A stretch of DNA of 64,000 nucleotides from a virus. Below are positions 1 to 7,565 of this stretch, one piece after another. The position numbers and the translations under genes are program-made. Below the pieces are notes generated by a model. The model was not told where the DNA came from. It made no database searches and worked only from the letters and a program-made list of their open reading frames with translations. Within the stretch, counting starts at the first letter, position 1; each line of letters starts with the position of its first letter. The stretch covers positions 1 to 64,000 of IMG/VR virus record IMGVR_UViG_3300032287_003123; one strand, given 5' to 3'.

Positions 1-56
1 GCAACTACCGCACTTTGGATTTTAACTAGTCCAATTAGAAATAAGGAGGAAGAATA

Positions 57-368
57 ATGGCAAGAAAAAAAGAAGTAGACCTAACAGTTGTTGATCCTAC
101 CACAGGAGAAGAAGTTCTTGGTTCATCAGCAGTAACAAATCTTTGGAATATTTTTCTGAGAATTGTTGCAGTATTTGCAGCATCAGGACTATCAGTCATT
201 GGTGCAGGTGCAGTGGTTGGTATTTCTACAGTTACAGCAGTAACAATGGCGGGATTGCTAGGAGTAGCAACTGTCGTTGAAAGACTAGCAAGATCATTCC
301 TAGATGATGGAAAATTAAGTGCTGCAGAAATCAATGCTGCATTTTCTAAAGTAGATAAGCAGTCATAA
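57..368 (+). CDS. small membrane protein, possible holin
   Basis: 103 residues. A charged N-terminus is followed by a long hydrophobic Ala/Gly/Val-rich stretch (about residues 30-75, room for two membrane helices) and a charged C-terminal tail. A strong AAGGAGGA ribosome site sits 7 nt before the ATG. Size and topology suit a class II holin and the endolysin lies 3 kb downstream, but no family was recognised; two other small membrane proteins (11921 and 43260) compete for that role. Function is inferred from topology only. Confidence 0.7.
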   Translation: MARKKEVDLTVVDPTTGEEVLGSSAVTNLWNIFLRIVAVFAASGLSVIGAGAVVGISTVTAVTMAGLLGVATVVERLARSFLDDGKLSAAEINAAFSKVDKQS

Positions 369-378
369 TATAAACTCT

Positions 379-407
379 TTGACAACCCCTTTTAAAACTG
401 ATATACT
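379..407 (+). promoter_or_regulatory. sigma70-type promoter, TTGACA-17-TATACT
   Basis: Consensus -35 (379-384), exact 17-bp spacer and TATACT -10 (402-407), predicting a start near 414. The spacer contains the left arm of a 15-bp inverted repeat whose right arm covers the ribosome site of the gene at 436. Confidence 0.8.
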
Positions 408-434
408 TTAAATATAAAAGTTTTAAGAGGGGTT
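384..434 (+). promoter_or_regulatory. RBS-sequestering inverted repeat around a promoter
   Basis: Bases 384-398 pair with 420-434 over 15 bp (one G-U). The right arm contains the AGAGGGG ribosome site of the next gene. The -10 box lies between the arms, so RNA started at about 414 lacks the left arm, while read-through RNA from the gene at 57 would fold and hide the ribosome site. Confidence 0.65.
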
Positions 435-435
435 T

Positions 436-1185
436 ATGAGTAAAAAAAACACAATTACTGTTTACTGGGCACCAGTCTTTGAGCCTGAACTAATAAATGA
501 AGAAGACATTAAGTCCTTTTACTTAAAGCCAGAAACCTTAATGTATGAATTAGCAAAAGATAAAAGTAAAGATATGGGTCAAAATGGTCATTTTTTTACC
601 TGCCCTGCTTCAAGTAATTATTTTAAAAATACCCATGTGTTTAAAAGTCCAGTTAGCATAAATTATTTTTATGATTTTACTGATGAAAAAAATTCAATTA
701 TTGATTCAGTTTTAGACAAACAGCCACAACTTCAGTTAATGAGACCTCCAACACTAAAGAATAAGCCAGTTCTTTTTCTTAAAATGGGGTTTATATTTTT
801 TTCTGAAGAAACAATAGATTTAACTTTTACTCCTCCATTTTTAACAGAACCCAAATACACAAAATTTGGAACTGTTATTTCAGGATCCTTTGATGTTTCA
901 AAATGGTTTAGGCCTTATACCCTTGAGGTACAAATGTGGAAGCCAAAAGGAAACTTAGTTATTGAAAAAAATGAACCACTGTTTTATCTTACAACAGAAA
1001 CAAACAAAAGTATTGATTTAGTTGGATTTAAATTAAATGATAGATTATTTAAATATATGGCAGACTGTGTTTCCGCACCAGAATGGCAAGGAAAAAATCT
1101 TCCTTTGTCGGATCGCTATGAGGTTTTTAAAAAATTAAAGATGGATAAGTTAATATTATCTGAAATAAAAAATAATTTGATATAG
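436..1185 (+). CDS. YWAPVF-type member of the expanded phage family
   Basis: 249 residues, unknown function. Starts with TVYWAPVF and shares this opening, a KPET motif, a CPA segment, a TPP motif and a GTVISGSFD / WFRP block with the protein at 38510, so the two are clear paralogs. The order of blocks (N-terminal W motif, central aromatic region, PP turn, G-x-I-x-S/G-x-D strand) also resembles the other two branches of the family seen in this window, suggesting one fold. Own promoter at 379 and a GAGGGG ribosome site. Confidence 0.85.
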   Translation: MSKKNTITVYWAPVFEPELINEEDIKSFYLKPETLMYELAKDKSKDMGQNGHFFTCPASSNYFKNTHVFKSPVSINYFYDFTDEKNSIIDSVLDKQPQLQLMRPPTLKNKPVLFLKMGFIFFSEETIDLTFTPPFLTEPKYTKFGTVISGSFDVSKWFRPYTLEVQMWKPKGNLVIEKNEPLFYLTTETNKSIDLVGFKLNDRLFKYMADCVSAPEWQGKNLPLSDRYEVFKKLKMDKLILSEIKNNLI

Positions 1186-1214
1186 TTGAATTTGTCAGTT
1201 CAATGATGTATAAT
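1186..1214 (+). promoter_or_regulatory. promoter TTGAAT-17-TATAAT with TTGTCAG spacer motif
   Basis: -35 TTGAAT (1186-1191), 17-bp spacer beginning TTGTCAG, -10 TATAAT (1209-1214). It is the left-arm example of the TGTCAG promoter class otherwise found at 27.5-35.8 kb. Confidence 0.75.
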
Positions 1215-1235
1215 TGATATAAGAGGGGTGGAGCA

Positions 1236-1766
1236 ATGACTTGTATTGCAGTTGTTCGTGATGAAATAAATAATAAGGTTTACATGGCTGGTGATCGTGG
1301 TGCATCTGACGATGGAACAATTTTAGCATTGTCTAGTCCAAAAGTTTGGAAACTAGGACCTTATTTAATTGGTTATGCAGGTGCTATGGATGGTGAGCGT
1401 ATTCGTTATAATTTTAATCCTTATGTTCCAGACATTAAAGACACTGACAAATTTATGCAAACTAAATTTATCAAACAACTTAAAAATTTTTATAATGATT
1501 TTTGGGTAGATACATCTAAAGATGGAGACCTTGGTTTAATTATTGCAGTTCGTGGAAATATATATGAGCATAGTTCTGCAGATATGTCTTTATCTAAATA
1601 TACCTTGCCGTATTTGGCTATGGGTTCAGGTGCAGAATATGCCTATGGATATTTAAATGCTACAGAAAAAACAAAAGATGCAAGAAAACGAGTGGTGGGC
1701 GCTGTAAATTCAGCAATTAAATTTAGCCCATCATGCATGGGTCCAGTTGACGTTGTGAGTGTTTAG
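1236..1766 (+). CDS. proteasome beta / HslV-like Ntn hydrolase
   Basis: 176 residues. Starts MTCIA, so Met removal would expose Thr as N-terminal nucleophile. Asp20 (in AGDRG) and Lys36 (in SSPKVWK) sit close to the Asp17 and Lys33 spacing of the proteasome beta/HslV active site, and the GYAGAMDGER segment fits the family. No propeptide is present and no ATPase partner is seen. Related single-subunit proteins occur in actinophages. It could process phage or host proteins in the cytoplasm; the substrate is unknown. GAGGGGTGG ribosome site. Confidence 0.8.
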   Translation: MTCIAVVRDEINNKVYMAGDRGASDDGTILALSSPKVWKLGPYLIGYAGAMDGERIRYNFNPYVPDIKDTDKFMQTKFIKQLKNFYNDFWVDTSKDGDLGLIIAVRGNIYEHSSADMSLSKYTLPYLAMGSGAEYAYGYLNATEKTKDARKRVVGAVNSAIKFSPSCMGPVDVVSV

Positions 1767-1775
1767 GGGTATACT
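1747..1775 (+). promoter_or_regulatory. promoter TTGACG-17-TATACT for a leaderless gene
   Basis: -35 TTGACG (1747-1752), 17-bp spacer, -10 TATACT (1770-1775), then exactly 6 nt to the ATG at 1782. It lies inside the 3' end of the Ntn hydrolase gene. Confidence 0.75.
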
Positions 1776-1781
1776 TATAAT

Positions 1782-1988
1782 ATGAATCATTCACACGAAG
1801 AAGATTTATCTCCAGAAGAACAAGAGTTTGGTATCTGGCTTGAAAACGGTATTGAAAGAGGTTGGGTAACACCGCCATACTGCAATACTCATGATGGTGG
1901 ATACGAATACATGGGGGAAGAAGAGCAAGAGGAATGGGAAGCAGGTGGCGACCCATGCCAACATGTCGTCAGATTGATGATATCGTAA
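1782..1988 (+). CDS. small acidic conserved protein, leaderless
   Basis: 68 residues, very acidic, with a GWVTPPYC-NTHDGG block and a GGDPCQHVVRL end in which Cys and His residues could bind metal. I recall similar short proteins in actinobacteria and their phages; the function is unknown. The start is set by the TATACT box 6 nt before the ATG, with no ribosome site. Confidence 0.75.
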   Translation: MNHSHEEDLSPEEQEFGIWLENGIERGWVTPPYCNTHDGGYEYMGEEEQEEWEAGGDPCQHVVRLMIS

Positions 1989-2006
1989 AAATAGAAAAGG
2001 AATAAA

Positions 2007-2876
2007 ATGAAAAAAGTAGTGGGACTATTAGCAGTAATGCTTGGCTTTGTTGTAATTCAACCAGTTCAGGCAGCACCAACAGATACAATTGCAATTATTG
2101 ATACAGCGATTGATTCTTCAAAAAATGCAAATGTGGTTTATGAAGTTTGCTTTACACTAAAGACATGCCCAAATGGAACTTCTTTTCAAGAAGGAAAAGG
2201 TTCTGCTATGGTTAATGATTGGAATGTAAAGGGTATTGATCACGGCTTCAATGTTTCACAGGCAGCAGTATTGGCAAATCCTTCTGTAAAGATTGTATTT
2301 ATCCGTATCTCTGACATTAACGTTTATCCTACATTTAGTGCTATGCACAATGATGGAAGGTCTTTGTCACGTGCAATTGAGTGGGTATCAAATAATGCTG
2401 CAAAGTTTAACATTAAGGCAGTTTCAATTAGCCAATCAAGAGTTAACTTCACTGCTGGAACTTGTCCAAAAGATTTAGTTTTTGAGTCAGCAGTAAAGAA
2501 TCTTAATGCTCAAAACGTTGCAACATTTGTTGCTACAGGAAATGATTCAAGAAAGAATCAAGTAGGTTTTCCTGCATGTGTTGATGGAGTTGTAGGTGTT
2601 GGAGCACTTCGTCCAACTGTATCAACTAAGCCTTACCCTGAGTCATCCTATACAGCATTGGCAAACTATACAAATGTTGGTCCTGGACTAGACTTGGTTG
2701 CTAGAGGAGATGCAGATGTAAAGGCATATGGTGGATGGGATATTACAGTCACAGGAACATCAATTGCTACTCCAATTGCAGCATCCCTTGCTGTTGCAAA
2801 AAATGATTCAACAAATTGGAATGTGTTTATTTCTAGTTTGCCAAAGTCAGCGAATTACCAGTACATTTCAAAGTAG
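2007..2876 (+). CDS. secreted subtilisin-like serine protease (S8)
   Basis: 289 residues. Signal peptide 1-22 (KK, hydrophobic core, VQA-A cleavage). Catalytic elements appear in order: Asp32 (IAIIDTAID), His79 (DHG-FNVSQ), oxyanion Asn179 (ATGND) and Ser252 (GTSIATP), so the enzyme looks intact. There is no long propeptide. Cysteines at about 48, 54, 153 and 191 could form disulfides outside the cell. A secreted subtilase is unusual in a phage; it may act on the host envelope, in lysis or in exclusion. AAAGGAAT ribosome site. Confidence 0.85.
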   Translation: MKKVVGLLAVMLGFVVIQPVQAAPTDTIAIIDTAIDSSKNANVVYEVCFTLKTCPNGTSFQEGKGSAMVNDWNVKGIDHGFNVSQAAVLANPSVKIVFIRISDINVYPTFSAMHNDGRSLSRAIEWVSNNAAKFNIKAVSISQSRVNFTAGTCPKDLVFESAVKNLNAQNVATFVATGNDSRKNQVGFPACVDGVVGVGALRPTVSTKPYPESSYTALANYTNVGPGLDLVARGDADVKAYGGWDITVTGTSIATPIAASLAVAKNDSTNWNVFISSLPKSANYQYISK

Positions 2877-2887
2877 TGTATAATAGG

Positions 2888-2916
2888 TAGTGCACCTGCC
2901 AAATGGGGGTGCACTA
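2888..2916 (+). promoter_or_regulatory. 5'-terminal hairpin of the Hsp20 mRNA
   Basis: A 9-bp perfect stem (2888-2896 with 908-916 of the same block, i.e. 2908-2916) follows a TATAAT -10 at 2879-2884, so the RNA would begin within or just before the stem. The ribosome site (AAAGGGG, near 2930) lies outside it. Confidence 0.55.
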
Positions 2917-2943
2917 ACTTATTCGCTTGAAAGGGGAATAAAA

Positions 2944-3372
2944 ATGGTAACACAATTCGCAATGGATCTATTTAATGATCCTTTTTTTATTGGCTTTAAC
3001 AGAGAGTTAGGCCGTCTTAACAATGCACACAAGATCAATTCACAGTCATACCCTCCATATGATCTTCTAAAACTAGATGAAGATACATACAGGCTATCTA
3101 TTGCGGTAGCAGGGTTTGGCAAAGATAATATTGATGTGTCAGTGGACAATGGAACACTTATTATTAAGGGTGAAATTGTTGAAGTAACAGATGCTGAGAT
3201 TGTTCACAAGGGAATTGCTGGTCGTAAGTTCACACGATCTTTTGCTCTTGGTGAATACATGGAAGTAACTGGAGCAGAAATGAAGGATGGTATGCTGCAT
3301 ATTAATGTAGATCGTATTGTTCCTGAAGAAAAGAAGCCAAAAACTATTGACATCAAGGTTGCCAAAAAGTAA
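2944..3372 (+). CDS. Hsp20 / IbpA-like small heat-shock protein
   Basis: 142 residues from the ATG preceded by AAAGGGGAATAAA; an upstream in-frame GTG lies in the hairpin and is rejected. The YPPYDL opening, YRL-IAVAGF strand, IDVSVDNGTLIIKG strand and RSFALGE segment are hallmarks of the IbpA-type alpha-crystallin domain. These proteins hold unfolded proteins; phage versions are thought to aid virion assembly or protect folding. The neighbouring protease and Ntn hydrolase genes suggest a protein-quality theme. Confidence 0.9.
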   Translation: MVTQFAMDLFNDPFFIGFNRELGRLNNAHKINSQSYPPYDLLKLDEDTYRLSIAVAGFGKDNIDVSVDNGTLIIKGEIVEVTDAEIVHKGIAGRKFTRSFALGEYMEVTGAEMKDGMLHINVDRIVPEEKKPKTIDIKVAKK

Positions 3373-3387
3373 TCTTTAGGATATAAT
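3359..3387 (+). promoter_or_regulatory. promoter TTGCCA-17-TATAAT for the endolysin
   Basis: -35 TTGCCA (3359-3364), 17-bp spacer, -10 TATAAT (3382-3387), overlapping the end of the Hsp20 gene. The 5' UTR of about 70 nt holds a short AT-rich hairpin near 3400-3418 and a GATGGAGG ribosome site. Confidence 0.75.
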
Positions 3388-3465
3388 AGTAATACAGAAT
3401 CAATAAATTTTATTGATACAGCCTGGGTACGCTGATAAACTGCCCATTTACTTGATGGAGGAATA

Positions 3466-4248
3466 ATGGCAGTAAAAGGTTCGGTAGAGGCAATCATTGA
3501 GGTTGCAAAGAAAGAAATTGGAACTATTGAAGGTCCAAAAGATAACGAAACAAAGTATGGCGCATGGATGAAAGTAAACTTCCAACCTTGGTGTCAGTCA
3601 TTTGTTTCTTGGTGTGCAATGACAGCAGGGGTTGCAAAGTTCCCTAAGTCAGCATCAACAGTTGCAGCATCAGATCAGTTTAAGAAAGAAGGTCGTTGGG
3701 CAGATGCTCGTAATGACGATCCAACTCCAGGAGACTGGATTTATTTTGATTTCCCAGAAGATGGCGTAAATCGTATTTCACACGTAGGTCTTTGCATTAA
3801 GAACAATGGCGATGGAACTATCCAAGTTATTGAGGGAAACACTTCAGGAACTGCTAAGGGGGACCAACGCAATGGCGGAATGTGTGTTGAAAAGACTCGT
3901 GGTTATGTAAAAGATAACAAGAAGAAGTTGATGAATGCAGTTGTTGGTTGGGGTCGTCCAGTTTATGCTGGTGAAGAAAATGCACCATTGCTTTCAAAGC
4001 GTGATGCAGCACCTGCAGCAGCAACAACTTCTCCCGCAAAAAAGGCAGCACCTGCAGCATTTAAAACATTAAAGGTGGGATCAAAGGGGCAAGCAGTTAA
4101 GAATGTTCAAACACTTCTTGATCTTAAGGCAGATGGTGATTTTGGTCCAGGTACCGAAAAGGCTGTAAAAGCATTTCAAGCATCTAATAAGTTAAAGGTT
4201 GATGGCATTGTAGATGTTATTACTTTTAAGGCATTAAAGGCTAATTAA
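3466..4248 (+). CDS. endolysin: CHAP amidase plus peptidoglycan-binding domain
   Basis: 260 residues. The N-terminal CHAP-type domain (1-150) has Cys43 in the PWCQSFVSWC motif, His106 in ISHVGL and a third-site segment IEGNTS near 122-127. A linker rich in Ala, Pro and Lys (about 170-198) joins a C-terminal PG_binding_1 repeat (200-260: LKVGSKG-AV, DGDFGP-T, FQ-N-LKVDG). CHAP enzymes cut peptide or amide bonds of peptidoglycan. There is no signal peptide, so a holin is expected. Confidence 0.9.
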   Translation: MAVKGSVEAIIEVAKKEIGTIEGPKDNETKYGAWMKVNFQPWCQSFVSWCAMTAGVAKFPKSASTVAASDQFKKEGRWADARNDDPTPGDWIYFDFPEDGVNRISHVGLCIKNNGDGTIQVIEGNTSGTAKGDQRNGGMCVEKTRGYVKDNKKKLMNAVVGWGRPVYAGEENAPLLSKRDAAPAAATTSPAKKAAPAAFKTLKVGSKGQAVKNVQTLLDLKADGDFGPGTEKAVKAFQASNKLKVDGIVDVITFKALKAN

Positions 4249-4250
4249 GT

Positions 4251-4826
4251 ATGGTTAACTCAAAAAATGAATTTTTATTGCCAAAAGATTTAGAAGGACC
4301 TGGCATATCTTCTTATCAAGGAATTTGGGCTGATTCAGAAGAAACTATTTTTGAATTAGAAAATTATTACAATCTAGATTCTTTTGCGTCTTTAAATGAA
4401 ATGTCTAAAGACAGTGATTCAATAAACCAAATACTAAAAAGGTATACAAAAATACTTCAAATAATTGTTTTTGGATATAATTTTCATTTTGGAGTTAATG
4501 AAGGATTTTACATAAACGAAGATTCTTTTGTTTTAAAGTTTGAAGATGGTGAAGAACGTCAACTTAGTTATGGTGGAGGCACACAAACTGGTAGATCAAT
4601 GTGTGCAATTCTTTATTTAAATGATGATTATGATGGTGGAGAGATTGAATTTGTTAACTTTAATTTAAAAATTAAGCCTAAAAAGGGAACACTTTTACTA
4701 TTTCCATCTAACTTCTTATATTCATATAAAGAAAATAAAGTAACAAATGGAACTAAATATTCAATTGTTAACTTCATTCACGATAGACCAATTGACGAAA
4801 TATCTAAGCAAATTTTGGAACAATAA
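4251..4826 (+). CDS. 2OG-Fe(II) oxygenase-like protein, metal ligands missing
   Basis: 191 residues. The C-terminal half has the frame of phage prolyl-4-hydroxylase-type oxygenases: ILYLNDDYDGGEIEF, IKPKKGTLLLFPSN, then NGTKYSIV. The HxD motif normally just before the YLND strand is absent (SYGGGTQTGRS there) and the distal His normally after FPSN is replaced in FLYSYKENKV. The protein may be a non-catalytic relative or bind its partner differently. No clear ribosome site; starts 2 nt after the endolysin stop and overlaps the next gene (TAATG). Confidence 0.7.
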   Translation: MVNSKNEFLLPKDLEGPGISSYQGIWADSEETIFELENYYNLDSFASLNEMSKDSDSINQILKRYTKILQIIVFGYNFHFGVNEGFYINEDSFVLKFEDGEERQLSYGGGTQTGRSMCAILYLNDDYDGGEIEFVNFNLKIKPKKGTLLLFPSNFLYSYKENKVTNGTKYSIVNFIHDRPIDEISKQILEQ

Positions 4827-5002
4827 TGCCTATATATGATTACAAATGCACACAGTGCTCTAGTACTGTTGAATACAAAAGAGATTTTGGCGACAGCACT
4901 GAGCCTGTGTGTTGTAATCAAACAATGCAACGCCAATGGCAATCGCCAGGGGTACTTTTTAATGGTTCTGGATTTTATTCCACAGACAACAGAAAGAAGT
5001 AG
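4826..5002 (+). CDS. FmdB-type zinc ribbon protein
   Basis: 58 residues: MPIYDYKCTQCSST opening with a second Cys pair (CC at about 29-30) and a C-terminal GSGFYSTD segment, the signature of the FmdB/CxxC regulatory-type zinc ribbon. TAATG coupling to the preceding gene. Role unknown; such proteins bind one zinc and may be regulatory. Confidence 0.8.
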   Translation: MPIYDYKCTQCSSTVEYKRDFGDSTEPVCCNQTMQRQWQSPGVLFNGSGFYSTDNRKK

Positions 5003-5008
5003 TACAAT

Positions 5009-5239
5009 ATGAATACAATGATTGAACAAGAAGAGCAAGTATGGCTTTTAGACGCAACAGATCGTTGTGATAGATGTTCTGCTCAAGCATACGTAAAGGT
5101 AATTGGAAACTCTGGCGAACTGCTATTTTGTAGTCATCATTACAATAAGGTAGTAGATAATGCTGTGGGATATGACAAAATCATGAAGTTTATGGTTGAA
5201 ATAATTGATGAAAGAAAGAGACTAGAAAATGGGCAATAA
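5009..5239 (+). CDS. DUF7455-like zinc protein
   Basis: 76 residues. The LDATDRCDRCSAQAYVKV stretch and LLFCSHHYNK motif match the short actinobacterial DUF7455 proteins, which place CxxC and CxxH pairs for one zinc. Function unknown. A TACAAT box lies directly before the ATG. The family is mainly actinobacterial, which supports the host assignment. Confidence 0.8.
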   Translation: MNTMIEQEEQVWLLDATDRCDRCSAQAYVKVIGNSGELLFCSHHYNKVVDNAVGYDKIMKFMVEIIDERKRLENGQ

Positions 5240-5372
5240 TAAGCATCCATTTAATGCTACGCAAATTAAAGATGGCAGAATTGTTAAGTTAAGAAAAGAT
5301 GGTCGCATTAAGGCTGACCTAGGTCCATATTATGCTAATCATAATAAAGTAAAACCAAAGAGAGTTGGCTAA
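5229..5372 (+). CDS. short basic protein
   Basis: 47 residues, Lys/Arg/Asn-rich (MGNNKHPFNATQIK, LRKDGRIKADLGPYYANHN). Overlaps the preceding gene by 11 nt. No family recognised; its charge would suit nucleic-acid binding. Support comes from its place in a tightly packed operon. Confidence 0.6.
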   Translation: MGNNKHPFNATQIKDGRIVKLRKDGRIKADLGPYYANHNKVKPKRVG

Positions 5373-5376
5373 TCGT

Positions 5377-5784
5377 ATGTATGAATATTATGTTCGTAAA
5401 GTAGAGAATGTCGTAGATGGGGATACCATTGACGTTCTTATTGATCTGGGTTTTGATATCCTATTTGCATCTCGTGTAAGACTGGCTGGTATTGATACCC
5501 CTGAGTCTCGCACAAAGGATATTGCCGAGAAAGCACTTGGTCTTGAATCAAAAGAATATCTTAAGAAGCATTTAAAGGATGCAAAGTCTGTTATTATTAA
5601 AACTGAGAAGATGGACTCATCAGAAAAATATGGGCGTATTCTTGGTTGGCTTTATGTTAATGGAGACACAGAGTCTGTTAATGATAAGATGATTAATGAT
5701 GGATATGCTTGGGGATATATGGGTGACACAAAAGTTAAAGACTTTGATGCACTTGCTAAAGCCAGAAAGAAGTCTGGAAAATAA
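5377..5784 (+). CDS. staphylococcal-nuclease-like (SNase) nuclease
   Basis: 135 residues from the ATG at 5377; a TTG at 5365 would add four. Motifs VDGDTIDV, SRVRLAGIDTPES and EKYGRILGWLYVNG give the thermonuclease active site; from this start Arg35, Asp40, Glu43 and Arg87 fall on the same numbers as in staphylococcal nuclease. Calcium-dependent phosphodiesterase expected. No signal peptide, so cytoplasmic: host DNA or RNA breakdown is plausible. TAATG coupling to the thioredoxin gene. Confidence 0.88.
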   Translation: MYEYYVRKVENVVDGDTIDVLIDLGFDILFASRVRLAGIDTPESRTKDIAEKALGLESKEYLKKHLKDAKSVIIKTEKMDSSEKYGRILGWLYVNGDTESVNDKMINDGYAWGYMGDTKVKDFDALAKARKKSGK

Positions 5785-6053
5785 TGAAACATGTAATGTA
5801 TTTTACTGCCGAATGGTGTAATCCATGCAAAAGAATTAAGCCAATAGCAGAAGAACTAGAAAGAGAAGGTTTTGTTAATTTTCAAATAATTGATGCTGAT
5901 GATAATCCAGAACTTTGTAAGAGTTTTGAAGTTCGTGGAGTGCCAACCTTTATCGTTATTGAAGATGGAAAAGAAGTAAGAAGAGTTACTGGCGCACCTC
6001 CAACAAGAGAAGATTTCATTAACTTTATAGAAGGCAAAAATGGATCCAATTGA
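5784..6053 (+). CDS. thioredoxin-like redox protein
   Basis: 89 residues with AEW-C12-N-P-C15 active site, the cis-Pro loop RGVPTFIVI and the closing strand. WCNPC differs from the classical WCGPC and may shift the redox potential. Likely a cytoplasmic disulfide reductant; the class II ribonucleotide reductase at 56425 needs such a reductant, which offers a possible partner. Confidence 0.88.
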   Translation: MKHVMYFTAEWCNPCKRIKPIAEELEREGFVNFQIIDADDNPELCKSFEVRGVPTFIVIEDGKEVRRVTGAPPTREDFINFIEGKNGSN

Positions 6054-6366
6054 TCAAACTATTGATGAATTAATCTTAAGTGGTGCAGTAGAGATTGCTG
6101 CAATTGACTCTATAACTGGAGAGCCTTTATACTCTTTTAGTCCTAAAATTAAAGAGGTAATGCCAAAACTATATGAGCAACACATGACAGAGGTAAACAG
6201 AGATATTATGGCTTTATGGGAAAAGGGTTTTTTAAACATAGAAATGCTTACTGATAACCCATTGGTTACCCTTACAGATAAGGCTTTTATTGATGATGAG
6301 ATTGTAAAAATACCAAAAGAACTTCAATTAAGCCTGTCTGAAATTAAAAGACTTTTGGTTAAGTAA
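6040..6366 (+). CDS. conserved actinophage protein of unknown function
   Basis: 108 residues, mostly helical, acidic, with the block LYSFSPKIKEVMPKLYEQHM and ALWEKGFLNIEM. I recall similar short proteins in actinophages without known function. Overlaps the thioredoxin gene by 14 nt. Confidence 0.75.
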   Translation: MDPIDQTIDELILSGAVEIAAIDSITGEPLYSFSPKIKEVMPKLYEQHMTEVNRDIMALWEKGFLNIEMLTDNPLVTLTDKAFIDDEIVKIPKELQLSLSEIKRLLVK

Positions 6367-6400
6367 TCTGCTATAATCATGTTAGACAATAGGAGGCATC

Positions 6401-6961
6401 ATGCCATATAAAGTAGGAGCAAAGGGCTCATACGGCTGTTCTGGCTACCCTGCAGTTAAAGAGGGTGGAGAAGTAATGGGATGCCACGACACAAGAGCAG
6501 AAGCAGCAGCACAAATTTATGCAATAAACCGTAGTGAGGGTAATATTGGCAAGGCAATGCCTAATCTTAAAGAAGGCGATTTTGCCATGACTGCACATGG
6601 TGGAGATGAAGAGTTTCATGTTGGACAAGTAGTTCATGTTATGCGTGAAGGAATGCTTGGAGTTCCTGGTGGAGAATATACTCTTGAAGCGACACCAGAA
6701 AATCCTGCTGTAATGATTCAATTATTTGAGCAAGAAGAAGAAGGATTTTGGGAAGCAACAAGACTATATACAGCATGCATGATGAGTTTGTATATTCCAA
6801 TTGATCCACTCCCAACGGAGCCAGAGATGTCAATTGAAGATATGCCTAACATGAATGCACAACCAGACTTAATGGATGCATATGATGCGTCAATTGGAAA
6901 AAATGTTTACAAAACCGTATGGGGCGGAACAATTTTTGATTTGAGTCAGTTTACAAAATAA
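6401..6961 (+). CDS. conserved phage protein with GCxGYPAVKEG motif
   Basis: 186 residues. The N-terminal motif KGSYGCSGYPAVKEGGEVMG with a second Cys-His (GCHDTRAEA) is a small domain also found in other actinophage proteins, often near virion genes; the middle (about 60-130) looks beta-rich. Extended -10 TGCTATAAT at 6369-6377 and AGGAGG ribosome site. No function assigned. Confidence 0.7.
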   Translation: MPYKVGAKGSYGCSGYPAVKEGGEVMGCHDTRAEAAAQIYAINRSEGNIGKAMPNLKEGDFAMTAHGGDEEFHVGQVVHVMREGMLGVPGGEYTLEATPENPAVMIQLFEQEEEGFWEATRLYTACMMSLYIPIDPLPTEPEMSIEDMPNMNAQPDLMDAYDASIGKNVYKTVWGGTIFDLSQFTK

Positions 6962-6975
6962 AAAAGGGGTAGAGC

Positions 6976-7134
6976 ATGAATGATTTAACAATTGAAGAAC
7001 TTAAGCAACTAATTGTTTTTTATAAGCAAAAAAGTTCGGATCTTGAGTTTGAACTTTTGAAAACACAACTAATGATTAATAGGGCAGTTACAACTAAAGT
7101 TCAACCAGAACCAAAAAACAAAAAGTCTGAATAA
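6976..7134 (+). CDS. short coiled-coil protein
   Basis: 52 residues: MNDLTIEELKQLIVFYKQK followed by a leucine-rich helix and a Lys/Glu tail. Probable short coiled coil. AAAGGGGTAGAGC ribosome site 15 nt after the preceding stop. No family recognised. Confidence 0.65.
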   Translation: MNDLTIEELKQLIVFYKQKSSDLEFELLKTQLMINRAVTTKVQPEPKNKKSE

Positions 7135-7145
7135 AAGGTCATGAT

Positions 7146-7565
7146 GTGCAATATTTTTTGCTTGTACTATTGACATTGTGCCTTAGTTCCTATATAATTT
7201 ATAGAGGAAGAAAAGTAAAAATTTTTCCAGGTATGGTATATAGCCAAAGCAGTATACATATCATGATAAAAAACTTTCTTCCAAAAAATTTATACGAAAG
7301 GCCTATGCAAAAGTCTCAAGCATTAAAACATGCAGAGAAAAACAGTGTAAAGGTAATTTTCATAGAGGGGAAAGCATATTGGGTAAGCAATAATATATTT
7401 TATTGTGCAGAAGCAATTGGTGGAAATGTAAATATAGATACAACAGAACCAGTTGATACAAACAATATGTCAAAAAGAGATATTGATAAGATGTTGTTTA
7501 TATTGGACAACTTAAAGAATGGAAATGATGATGATAGTAGTAGTGCAGGGAACAAAAGAATTTAA
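7146..7565 (+). CDS. membrane-anchored conserved phage protein
   Basis: 139 residues from a GTG start with AAAGG seven nt upstream. One N-terminal membrane helix (about residues 2-19) followed by a basic RGRKVK stop and a soluble domain (MIKNFLPKNLYERPM, FIEGKAYWVSNN). Probably faces the cytoplasm. Function unknown; overlaps the next gene by about 40 nt. Confidence 0.7.
   Translation: MQYFLLVLLTLCLSSYIIYRGRKVKIFPGMVYSQSSIHIMIKNFLPKNLYERPMQKSQALKHAEKNSVKVIFIEGKAYWVSNNIFYCAEAIGGNVNIDTTEPVDTNNMSKRDIDKMLFILDNLKNGNDDDSSSAGNKRI

Noticed and set aside
1-57. End of an upstream gene in frame 1, stopping at TAA overlapping the ATG at 57
   Set aside because: A second frame (stop at 27-29) looks equally protein-like and only 18 codons are visible, so neither can be supported.
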